From: JARLGU01 sp036504535
Lineage (GTDB): Bacteria > Armatimonadota > Armatimonadia > Armatimonadales > Capsulimonadaceae
NCBI GenBank assembly: GCA_036504535.1
Contig: DASXUY010000042.1
Span: 62,001 to 126,000, forward strand
Length of the DNA stretch: 64,000 nt
Direction of reading: 5' to 3'
Part shown: positions 1 through 7,196 of the stretch, piece by piece
How the letters are laid out: every line of letters begins with the position of its first letter
Position numbering within the stretch: the stretch's first letter is position 1
Translations under genes and position numbers: made by a program
Notes under the pieces: model-generated
Database searches by the model: none
What the model saw: the letters and a program-made list of their open reading frames with translations, nothing else
Told to the model about the DNA's origin: nothing

Positions 1-138
1 AGGAGCGTATGGACCCGGCGTCGCAATTCCGCCTACGTGCGTGTCTACCGCAGGGTGGCTCTTCATGACGTAGCCGACTGCCGCCGCGCCTACGGACAAT
101 GTGGCTACGATTGCGACGACCAGGGTCTTCTTGTTCAC
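1..138 (-). CDS. N-terminus of a membrane-anchored or secreted protein (runs off the window)
   Basis: A reading frame starts with GTG at 138 on the minus strand and is open for 46 codons to base 1. The peptide begins MNKKTLVVAIVATLSVGAAA, a lysine-rich start followed by a hydrophobic stretch, so it looks like a signal peptide or N-terminal anchor. Its GTG overlaps the TGA of the deformylase gene by four bases (GTGA), so it is very probably the third gene of the same operon and translationally coupled. The part outside the window decides its function. I do not recognise it from the 46 residues available. Confidence 0.6.
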   Translation of the reverse strand, partial: MNKKTLVVAIVATLSVGAAAVGYVMKSHPAVDTHVGGIATPGPYAP

Positions 139-635
139 TTCTTCTTCCTCGGGAAGAGGTCGGTCTTCATGTCGGCGACACGGTCAAGGAACAGGATGCC
201 GTCAAGGTGGTCGATTTCGTGCTGCAGGACCACGGCTTCAAAGCCCTCTGCGGCAATCCGCACCGGGGCGAGGTCTGTGTCGAGCGCTTCAACGACGACG
301 CACTCATGGCGACTTATGTTCGCCGTGTAATCCGGCAGGCTCAGGCACCCTTCGCGAAACACCTGCGAGCCAGACTTTTCAACGATGCGTGGGTTGACCA
401 GCGCGAGCAGACCATGGCCAGCCGGGTATTTCGGGTTGCGCGACGTGTCCACGATCGCGACCCGCACCAGCGCTCCGATTTGTGGCGCGGCAATGCCCAC
501 GGTGCGAGGCGGGCATGCGTCCATGGTGTCGAGCAGGTCCTGCACGACGTCGCGGACAGCCGCCTCATCGAATAGCTCGTCGCAACGCGTCTTCAGGCGT
601 GCGTCAGGGTAGTAAACGATCTCGCGGACGGCCAC
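135..635 (-). CDS. def: Peptide deformylase
   Basis: Removes the N-formyl group from nascent proteins in the cytoplasm, using a metal ion. All three family motifs are visible in the 166-residue product: GIAAPQIG (about residues 47-54), EGCLSLP (95-101, Cys97 a metal ligand) and HEIDH (139-143, His139 and His143 metal ligands, Glu140 catalytic). The open frame extends upstream into the ACT gene, but I chose the GTG at 635: it overlaps the TAG stop of that gene by one base (TAGTG), has GGAG about eight bases upstream, and gives the usual family length and N-terminus (AVREIVYYPD). The overlap implies translational coupling. The C-terminus ends in a basic RKKK tail. Confidence 0.95.
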   Translation of the reverse strand: MAVREIVYYPDARLKTRCDELFDEAAVRDVVQDLLDTMDACPPRTVGIAAPQIGALVRVAIVDTSRNPKYPAGHGLLALVNPRIVEKSGSQVFREGCLSLPDYTANISRHECVVVEALDTDLAPVRIAAEGFEAVVLQHEIDHLDGILFLDRVADMKTDLFPRKKK

Positions 636-1162
636 TAGAGGGTCTCCGTTTCGATCTCGCGGGACGATACATCCACTCCGAGTTTCTTCGCAGCATTGGA
701 CAGGTGGTCTGGAAGAGTTTCCCAATCGCCGCCTGCGGTTTGAATCAACATGACGTAGACCGGTCGCCCCGGTGCCCCTGCAACCCGTGTATCGAGATCG
801 GTGATGTTCGCGCCTCGCTCTGCGAGCAGCGACGTGATCGTGTGAACGATACCTGGCTGGTCCGCGCCGTACACCGAGATGATATGGTCGGCGTTCACCT
901 CTGCCTCTTCAGCGTCATCGGGGATTTCGTAAACGGCAACATGGAGATCAAGCGATGCGCTTACCGGGGCCAAAATAGCCTCAAGCTGGGCGACGGTTGC
1001 GCCGTCCGGAAGGGTCGCTGCGATCATGTTGGCGAATGCGCCCCGGAGCCGCGTCATCGTCACATCGTCGAGGTTGCCGCCGATTTCGTAGACCGCCTTG
1101 GTCAACGCCGCGATAATTCCGGGCCGGTCTTTGCCACCGATAGCCGTAATAATGATGTTCAT
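635..1162 (-). CDS. Two-ACT-domain regulatory protein, GcvR-like
   Basis: A 175-residue protein built from two ACT domains: residues about 1-80 (starts MNIIITAIGGKDRPGIIAAL) and about 92-170 (HIISVYGADQPGIVHTITSL). Both carry the DxPGI turn typical of ligand-binding ACT domains. This two-domain form without a catalytic partner is the architecture of the glycine cleavage system repressor GcvR and related small regulators. In those proteins the ACT domains bind amino acids and control a partner protein. No GcvA or glycine cleavage gene is in view, so the regulatory target is unknown. AGAGG lies six bases before the ATG. It heads the operon with def. Confidence 0.8.
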   Translation of the reverse strand: MNIIITAIGGKDRPGIIAALTKAVYEIGGNLDDVTMTRLRGAFANMIAATLPDGATVAQLEAILAPVSASLDLHVAVYEIPDDAEEAEVNADHIISVYGADQPGIVHTITSLLAERGANITDLDTRVAGAPGRPVYVMLIQTAGGDWETLPDHLSNAAKKLGVDVSSREIETETL

Positions 1163-1420
1163 GGAAGCCTCTTGACCCCTGAGCGGGGGAACGTAGCAAT
1201 AGGATACCCGATTGGGTGGAGTGGGGGAGTTTTGAGTGCTGGTTCGGCTGGGTGCCAGCGAGTTGATCCTGGAGGAAAGGAACGAACCTCTCTTCCCACT
1301 TCGTGGGCCCCTTCTCCCCTAAAGGGACGACAAAGAGTCGGGAGTTTGGCGAAGCGCGGTGTAATGGGCCTGTTCCCTCGTCCATTCCGACTAAGGTTGT
1401 ATCACCTTTGAACTGTGCCC

Positions 1421-1520
1421 AACGCCATGGGCCGACGAGAGCCTGGCGACTAAAGGCGCGGCTGGGAAAAGCGGATCGTCGGCCTCCGCCGACTCGGAAA
1501 GGAGCCGCAAAGCGGCTTCC
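1421..1520. repeat. Dispersed repeat family 4, copy a
   Basis: About 100 bases that match 10342-10440 (shared core GGCGACTAAAGGCGCGGCT, then GGAAAAGCGGATCG). Two small hairpins follow the core: GTCGGC-CTCC-GCCGAC and GCCGC-AAA-GCGGC. The second hairpin is kept in the other copy with a different loop (AGTG). Not coding in either place. Confidence 0.75.
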
Positions 1521-1648
1521 GGAACGATCGCAGCGTTTGCGCAACTCGATTCCCCCCGCTCGCTTAAAGCTCGCCGCCCCCGCGAGCAGGGGCTGTGTTG
1601 TCCGGCTCCTGCTTGGCGGGCTGGGTTCGTGGCTGTTTTGCGCGTTTT

Positions 1649-1676
1649 GCGTTGCGCAACGCGATTCTTTTTTTGC
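1649..1676 (+). terminator. Palindrome followed by T-run
   Basis: A perfect 14-base palindrome, GCGTTGCGCAACGC (1649-1662), is followed by GATTC and seven T residues. It has the form of a short intrinsic terminator for plus-strand transcription, but no plus-strand gene lies upstream, so its role is open. Confidence 0.35.
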
Positions 1677-2067
1677 GCGCAAAATTGTGAGCATAGTTAC
1701 GTTGTGAATATTTGGGCGTTTGCGAATCGCACTATTCATGAATATTGTAGTAAGTTATGTTACATTTTGGCACGACGATGACGGGCGATAGCATTTGTGA
1801 AGGTGCAGATGCGTCGGAACGCATTTGGGCGGCCACTTTGGGCTTGTTGCCTTGATGTTAGTATACCACGTTTGGTTCAATATGTCAATATATATAGTCT
1901 GTTTGTTTATATAGTAAAACAGATGTTTGCTAATAGGTCAACCGTCAACCATGGTGCCGGGGGAGGTTAGGATTTGTCGGGTGCGTGAGCGATTGTCTGA
2001 ACTGTGATTTGTGTGATTATTTGATTAGCATGATTGCTGAGGCGGGGCGATAACCGGTGCGAATACT

Positions 2068-2403
2068 GTCCCAGGGCGATGCCCTGGGCTCCGCATATGT
2101 CACCCGCTTCGGGGCTGAGGAGTGCGAGATCATCGCCGTAATTGTGGCGGGCGGTCAGGGCGTCGGTTCTGCCGTGCGGAGCGCTCGCGAGCAGGCAGTT
2201 GTCTTCGTCGTAGGCGAAGGTGTGCGCGGTGTCGTCGAGGACGTTGGCAAATGATTACCACTGAATGAATTCAGTGGCTAGCGAATTTCTGATTGTCCCT
2301 GCCGGGACGCGGGAGCGGCTTGGGCCGCGTTGAAAGCTGCACCGGAATTTGCGGCTGTAACGCCAACGACAACATGTTGTCGTTCACAGTGCGCTAAGGT
2401 CCT
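2068..2403. repeat. Hairpin repeat cluster, family 2 copy a
   Basis: 2070-2088 is a perfect hairpin, CCCAGGGC-GAT-GCCCTGGG, followed by CCCG-CTT-CGGG at 2103-2113. From 2258 comes CCACTGAA-TGAA-TTCAGTGG then CTA, and GTCCC-TGCC-GGGAC at 2295-2308. The part 2258-2403 matches 52139-52262 in order and spacing, including the right-hand end (GTTCAC, a short gap, GCTA), although the stem sequences differ. This defines a repeat of about 145 bases. Confidence 0.75.
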
Positions 2404-2582
2404 AATCGGCCACGATTTCTTGGTTGACGTTTGGCTTTGTCTGTATCGAATCGGACGTCTTTTGTATTGCCTCTTTTACCGCAGTTAAGGCAGTCTTTAT
2501 TGTCTCAGCGTGTCGTTCGAGCGCCTGTCCGCCAACATTGCCGTAACCAAGACCTCCATCGACGGATTCACGTGCACCAGCC

Positions 2583-3485
2583 CTACGTTTGCGGCGGATG
2601 CAGCTCCCAACGGCGCGAATCCACAAAGCGAGGGGGGATCCATGGATCCGGCCTCCTTGGGAGCTGAAGGTGTTGCACAAGACCCCGTCCATGAATAAAC
2701 TCAAATTCAGATGATGCATTGACAATATTTCGGTGTATTCCCGTGGTTATTATTGACCAATCTCGCTCGGATCCCTCTATTGCGTTAGCTATGTCTACTG
2801 CAGTCAAAGCCCATTCATACAAGTAATCACCCGACGCGGACATTATGCGTTTGACAAGTTCTAGGAACTCACTTGCATGGACCACCAGAGTGCCTCGCAT
2901 CAACTCAACGGTGGGTCCCAAGCACTCCGTCATCTGTTCGTAGCGAACAGTGTATGCGGCAAAGAGGTTAGCCTCAAGCAAGCTCAATACACATATTCGC
3001 CGCCCCTGAGCCACGACGTCGATTGTGGCCCTTGAATTCCATATTTCGGGTGCTCGGCCTACCGGAATACGAAAACTATGTACGACGGGCCGGTCTCCAT
3101 ATGTCGGACCTACTACTTCACTATGTCTTGGCACTTCCAAGCGAACGGCCCTGTCTAGGTGCCAGTAATCGGTGCCATAAGTCATCATTGCTTCTGGCCA
3201 CTCCCAGACATCTTTGTAGCCTACTAATCCTTCGTAGGCTTGAGACGCGAACCGAGCCCAGGTAAAGCACAAGGGGTGCGGATATGAGTAGACAGTGTCG
3301 ACTAACTCGATGAAGGCTGAATCGTTTAGATCCAAGTCTCCGTAATAAGGCGGATACAAAACTGTTTTACCCGACCCGTAAACCTCATTTATCGCATTTG
3401 TAGATGCGGCAAAGAAGTACATTTTGGATATCCCATGTTGAAGCACGGGTTCCCCATCATATGGATTTTTCAATACACTAGACAT
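2583..3485 (-). CDS. Unrecognised tandem-array protein, copy A (intact)
   Basis: A 300-residue protein of a family I do not recognise, homologous to the neighbours at 3912, 4872 and 5881. Shared blocks are MYFFAASTNAI near residue 22, a block around 65-100 containing YPHPLC, QAYEGL and WEWP, an HSFR block near 137, a central FAA...RYEQMT block, and YEW...RDW near 225-245. There is no signal peptide or membrane segment, so it is probably cytosolic. The ATG (minus strand) has only a weak Shine-Dalgarno (AGGCG). It is the promoter-distal member of the array. Tandem divergent copies are typical of immunity-protein arrays, but that is inference from layout only. Confidence 0.7.
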   Translation of the reverse strand: MSSVLKNPYDGEPVLQHGISKMYFFAASTNAINEVYGSGKTVLYPPYYGDLDLNDSAFIELVDTVYSYPHPLCFTWARFASQAYEGLVGYKDVWEWPEAMMTYGTDYWHLDRAVRLEVPRHSEVVGPTYGDRPVVHSFRIPVGRAPEIWNSRATIDVVAQGRRICVLSLLEANLFAAYTVRYEQMTECLGPTVELMRGTLVVHASEFLELVKRIMSASGDYLYEWALTAVDIANAIEGSERDWSIITTGIHRNIVNASSEFEFIHGRGLVQHLQLPRRPDPWIPPRFVDSRRWELHPPQT

Positions 3486-3542
3486 CGTTACGCCTGTTTA
3501 CCACAAGTACCTACGGATTTATATGGTCACATTCCGCCCGCC

Positions 3543-3911
3543 TTAAGTACAACGTTTCGGCATCACGGGTCGCCAATCCGTTGGCACGTATTCCGGCGGC
3601 TTCCACGGATCCGGGTTGTAGTCAATACTGCCTTCACAGTCAAGCACAATGGAAGGCATTGGGGCATGCCCACGAGTACCTCTCCAGAGATGGAACGGAA
3701 ATCTCGTCACGAACGTAAGCCACGGTCGTCTGACTTTCAATATCCCGTCAACTAAAGCGGTAGCAATCCGAGCCCATTCAAAGCAGTAGTCCGGATCTTC
3801 CATCATGCCCCGCTAAACAAGCGTCACGAAATTGTGCGGATCAAGAACCGCCACTTCGCCGGAAAAATCGACTAGTGGGCTACCACATTGTGTGACTTGC
3901 TGAAAATCGCG
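3543..3911 (-). pseudogene. Truncated duplicate of copy C
   Basis: The last 115 or so codons of the family, closely matching the 3' end of the gene at 4872-5777 (for example FPFHLWR and SIVLDCEGSIDYNPDPWKPP are kept). The homology begins right at the stop codon of copy B, so the 5' two-thirds are missing. A TAG at 3813-3815 replaces a glutamate codon of copy C. The sequence after its stop (3487-3545) also matches the spacer after copy C (4816-4874), so spacer and gene end were duplicated together. An ATG at 3806 could start an 87-residue fragment, but I regard this as a decayed remnant. Confidence 0.8.
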
Positions 3912-4814
3912 TCACGTCCGAGGAGCTTGAAATTCCCATCTGGGATCAGGGAATCGAGTTGGCGTCCAGGAGTCGCCCCACTCCTTCACAAGATTTAGGT
4001 CGCTAACCAAGCCGTTTCCATTTAGAGGCACCAGCATATTTGAATTTTGCAGCGGCATTAATGGGAGCGCCCCATTTGTGATATACCAATCTCGCGTGTG
4101 GCCAACAATGCCGTGCACGAAGTCCACTGCCATGGTCAGCCACACATAGGAATAAGCGCACGCATCCCCTATTGCTCGCTCGAACAAGGTAAGAAAGTGA
4201 TGCGGGTGCAAGCGGAGCTCATCGCCCACGAACTCAATCACCGGCTCCTCGCAACTCGTCATTTGTCCGTACCGAATGGCGTGCGCAGCAAATAGTCGTG
4301 CGTCCATAAGACCGATCTCGCACAACCGACGGCCATTGCTCGTTACGGCCACCGCCGATCTCTCGGTCAACCTCGGCTCGCTTTCAATCGACGGCATTCG
4401 AAAGCTGTGCAAGACATCCCTTTGTCCGTTTGTCGGGCTTGCACAATCGGGGCGTCGAGGAACTCTGAGGGGCATAGCGTCGTTAGGATACCACTGCTCC
4501 ATTACATAGGGCATCATCTCGGTGGGCCACTCCCACATGTCCTCATAACCGGAAATGCCCTCGTATGCTTGGGCGGCGGACAGGCCCCATACGAGACACA
4601 TAGGATGAGGATACGAGAACACGGTCTCGACTAGTCTGGCGAACGCAGGCAAGTTAGGCTGCAAGTCTCCGTAATACGGCGGAGAAAACACCGCGTCTTT
4701 GAGTGCGTAAGCTTCACATAGTGCATTTGTCGACGCAGCAAAAAAGTACATAATGCTATTGCTATGAGCCAATAGCGTTTCGCCAGTTATAGGATTGAGC
4801 ATTTCACTAGACAT
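3912..4814 (-). CDS. Unrecognised tandem-array protein, copy B (intact)
   Basis: 300 residues and collinear with copy A: MYFFAASTNAL near residue 22, YPHPMC...QAYEGISGYEDMWEWP near 69-98, HSFRMP near 137, and a C-terminal RFPDPRWEF that matches RYPDPRWDL of copy D. Closest in wording to copy D (WYPNDAMP against WYPLDAMP). No signal peptide, membrane helix or known catalytic motif is visible. The family is unknown to me. The 57-base spacer before it on the transcript side (4815-4871) is also found upstream of copy A, which suggests that expression signals were copied along with the genes. Confidence 0.7.
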   Translation of the reverse strand: MSSEMLNPITGETLLAHSNSIMYFFAASTNALCEAYALKDAVFSPPYYGDLQPNLPAFARLVETVFSYPHPMCLVWGLSAAQAYEGISGYEDMWEWPTEMMPYVMEQWYPNDAMPLRVPRRPDCASPTNGQRDVLHSFRMPSIESEPRLTERSAVAVTSNGRRLCEIGLMDARLFAAHAIRYGQMTSCEEPVIEFVGDELRLHPHHFLTLFERAIGDACAYSYVWLTMAVDFVHGIVGHTRDWYITNGALPLMPLQNSNMLVPLNGNGLVSDLNLVKEWGDSWTPTRFPDPRWEFQAPRT

Positions 4815-4871
4815 GGTTACGCCTGTTTACCGCAAGTACCTACGGATTTGTATAGTCACATTCCGCCCGCC

Positions 4872-5777
4872 TCAGGTACGAAGTTTCGGCGGCACGGGGC
4901 GCCAATCCGTTGGCGCGTAATACGGCGGCTTCCACGGATCCGGGTTGTAGTCAATACTGCCTTCACAGTCAAGCACAATGGAAGGCATTGGGGCATGCCC
5001 ACGAGTACTTCTCCAGAGATGAAACGGAAAATTCGTCACGTGCGCAAGCCACGGCCGCTCGACTTTCAATATCCCGTTAACTAATGCGGTAGCAATCCGA
5101 GCCCATTCAAAGCAGTAGTCCGGACCTTCCATCATGACCCGCTCCACAAGCGTTACGAAATTGTGTGGATCAAGAACTGCCTCGTCGCCGGCAAACTCGA
5201 CTAGTGGGTCTCTAGTCTGTGTGACTTGCTGCAAAGCGCGTGCAATTTCAACAAACAAAATTGCGGCAAACATGTCTAGCCTACAGATTAGCCTGCCATC
5301 TGAAACGAAACGGACCTTGTTGCCTTGAGACCATCCGTGAGGCACTGTCCCAACAGGAGCCCGGAAACTGTGGCGGACTCCTGACGGTCCACTTGAAGGG
5401 ATAATACATTCGCCCTCCCTCGGAGGCTTTAGGTGAACAACCTCATCATCTAGCCAGCTACTGATTTGATATGGAAACATCTCGGGGGGCCACTCCCATT
5501 GTTCCTCGTGGTCCGTTAATCCTTCATAAACCTGTGACGCATAGTTCGCCCACACAAGGCAAAGAGGATGGGGATTAGAAAACACTGCATCCACGAGCGT
5601 CAAGAATGGTCCGGTCAGCGGCGCCAACTCGCCTGATTCGTGCGGTACGAGTACCTGCCCCCTTATGTCATAGGCGTTCGAAATAGCATTTGTCAAAGCC
5701 GCAAAAAAATACATATCACGTCCAGCGTGATGCAGCAAAACATTATCGCTACCAAGCTCCATAAGGTCGTCGGACAT
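4872..5777 (-). CDS. Unrecognised tandem-array protein, copy C (intact, divergent)
   Basis: 301 residues. I start it at the ATG at 5777 (MSDDLMELGS), because GAGG lies six bases upstream and the N-terminus then lines up with the MSS and MST starts of the other copies; an in-frame start 18 bases upstream is possible. It keeps MYFFAALTNAI, NPHPLCLVWA, QVYEGL and WEWPPEMFPY. Its C-terminus differs from A, B and D, ending in a GSIDYNPDPWKPP block shared only with the truncated fragment at 3543. So the array holds two C-terminal subtypes. No catalytic signature is recognised. Confidence 0.7.
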   Translation of the reverse strand: MSDDLMELGSDNVLLHHAGRDMYFFAALTNAISNAYDIRGQVLVPHESGELAPLTGPFLTLVDAVFSNPHPLCLVWANYASQVYEGLTDHEEQWEWPPEMFPYQISSWLDDEVVHLKPPREGECIIPSSGPSGVRHSFRAPVGTVPHGWSQGNKVRFVSDGRLICRLDMFAAILFVEIARALQQVTQTRDPLVEFAGDEAVLDPHNFVTLVERVMMEGPDYCFEWARIATALVNGILKVERPWLAHVTNFPFHLWRSTRGHAPMPSIVLDCEGSIDYNPDPWKPPYYAPTDWRPVPPKLRT

Positions 5778-5880
5778 ACGTGCCCTCAATTTCAAGGATA
5801 AGGATTGATTTAAGTTCGCGTCTCGCAGGAATGCGCTTGCCGCCGATTAGGGTTAGATCCACAATAATTCTGTCCGAAAC

Positions 5881-6792
5881 TCACGATAGGGGCGGACGCA
5901 AGTCCCACCTGGGGTCAGGATATCGGGTGGGCAACCATGGATCCATATTCATTCCAACCCTGGTCCGACGAAGCTCAAATCCCTTACCATGGACAGGAAC
6001 GTGGTCCGTCGAATACTGTAGCGGCAATAACGGCAACCCGTCGGTGACTATATACCACGTTCTTGAGTACCCTGTAATGCCTTCAGCTATCTGAACTCCA
6101 AGAGTCAACCATTCGTATGAGTAATCTCTTGGCGCGGCGAGGCATCTTTCAAACAATGTCATATAGTTTTCCGGATGAACGTGTAACTCGTCGCCATTTA
6201 TCACAATATGGGGTTCCGCGCACTGTGTCATTTCTCCATATCGCTTGGCGTGGGCCGCGAACATGCGTCCTTCAAACTCACCGAGCTCACCTATAGACTG
6301 CCCATCTGCGACTACTGCCATGGTTCTACTAGTGCCCCAATCCGGCGGGGATGGACTTTGGCTGTTTTTGAAACTGTGCAGTAGTGCCCTCGATCCTCGC
6401 GTCGGCCCTATACAATCTGTGTGGCTAGGAGGCTTTTATGGCATTGCGTCAAGGGGATACCACTCTTCCATGCCATACAGCATCATTTCTGTTGGCCATT
6501 CCCATTGGTCTTCGTAACCGGACAGGCCCTCGTAAGCCTGCGTGGCGGAGAGTGCCCAGGCGAGACACATCGGATGCGGGTAGGAAAACACAGTCTCGAC
6601 CAGCCTCATGAACGCCGCGACATCAGGAACGATGTCAACGCCCCCAGCGGGCGACAAGATTGGATGGTTCAATTGGTCAAATCCATACGCCTCATTGATT
6701 GCGTTCGTTGACGCAGCGAAGAACCACATGGTACTAGTGGCGCGGTGCATAACTGCTTCTTTAGATTCTGGATTAATTAACTCTGTAGACAT
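5881..6792 (-). pseudogene. Tandem-array protein, copy D, with one nonsense codon
   Basis: A full-length family member (304 codons) read in a single frame and interrupted only by TAA at codon 119 (6436-6438). Before the stop: MWFFAASTNAI, YPHPMCLAWA, QAYEGLSGYEDQWEWP, WYPLDAMP. After it, in the same frame, the match to copy B resumes at once (DCIGPT against DCASPT, then LLHSF against VLHSF) and runs to RYPDPRWDLRPPLS. There is no frameshift. TTA to TAA is the simplest change. The ATG at 6792 is preferred over the one at 6795 by Shine-Dalgarno spacing and alignment. It is the first gene of the array, so the loss may affect expression of those behind it. Confidence 0.8.
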
Positions 6793-7196
6793 CATGTCCC
6801 TCTCACTGCGATATTGGATCTGTTCGATTTACCTAGGATGGATTTGTATGATCGCACCTGAATGAAATGTGGATATGTGGACTATTATGCTAAATAAGAC
6901 GCAGTAAGGCTAATTTTACCTAGGTCGCCGTCCGAATCCCAGGCAGCCTTGATACTGCAGGTTTTGGCTCGAAGAAGCTGCCAGCACTTTTCAAAACCTG
7001 GTTCGCCAGAAGCGGTCGCAGTCTACCCAATCAACCGTGCGGCGACTTCCGCGTCGGCTTGACGCTGTTGCCGTCGTAGTAGTAGGCTAGGTGGCATTAC
7101 TCGTTGTAGCGCCGTGTCTACGTAGTAACCCGTTTAGCAACCTGCACTCGCCCAGCGATATGGACACCGTTGCTGCGCGAGCATTTCGTGCAAGTG
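6793..7196. other. Leader region of the array, no intact gene
   Basis: 404 bases without an intact gene. The left part (6793-6960) is AT-rich and should hold the promoter of the minus-strand array; GAGAGGGA lies just before the copy D starts. The right part holds the possible RHS remnant at 7031-7130. Confidence 0.5.
7031..7130 (-). pseudogene. Possible decayed end of an RHS/YD-repeat core
   Basis: Read on the minus strand, one frame gives GYYVDTAL from 7130. Shifting frame further on gives HLAYYYDGNSVKPTRKSPHG ending at a TGA at 7031. In intact RHS proteins the core ends with GYY-D...G-L followed by RYYD, a short loop, GRF and DP-G. The spacing and the YYD, T-R and P-G positions fit that pattern if small indels are allowed. 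The match is short and spread over two frames, so chance is a real alternative. Its interest lies in its place: same strand as, and directly upstream of, the tandem array. Confidence 0.3.

Larger units (their letters stand above)
1163..2582. other. Long non-coding interval with repeats
   Basis: I see no credible gene in these 1.4 kb. The open frames present have arginine- or glycine-rich, low-complexity translations and no convincing start. The interval holds a dispersed repeat (1421-1520), a palindrome followed by a T-run (1649-1676), a clearly AT-rich part (about 1680-1940) with many TATA-like strings, and a cluster of hairpin repeats (2068-2403). The six-copy-type frame at 2402-2580 on the minus strand has a protein-like helical translation but no usable start codon downstream of the 2583 gene. 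Confidence 0.6.

Noticed and set aside
482..1739. Long frames overlapping def, the ACT gene and the upstream spacer (482-1411 plus, 981-1739 minus)
   Set aside because: Their translations are antisense or frame-shifted shadows of the ACT and deformylase genes and run on into repeat sequence with biased Arg/Gly/Pro composition; no domain or start signal.
2057..2254. 65-codon plus-strand ORF
   Set aside because: It covers the CCCAGGGC hairpin repeat and neighbouring repeat sequence; composition is Gly/Val-rich and no ribosome-binding site is present.
2402..2580. Possible small minus-strand gene after array copy A
   Set aside because: The translation (AETIKTALTAVKEAIQ) looks helical and protein-like, but there is no ATG, GTG or TTG in frame after the stop of copy A, and the rest of the frame is a shadow of copy A.
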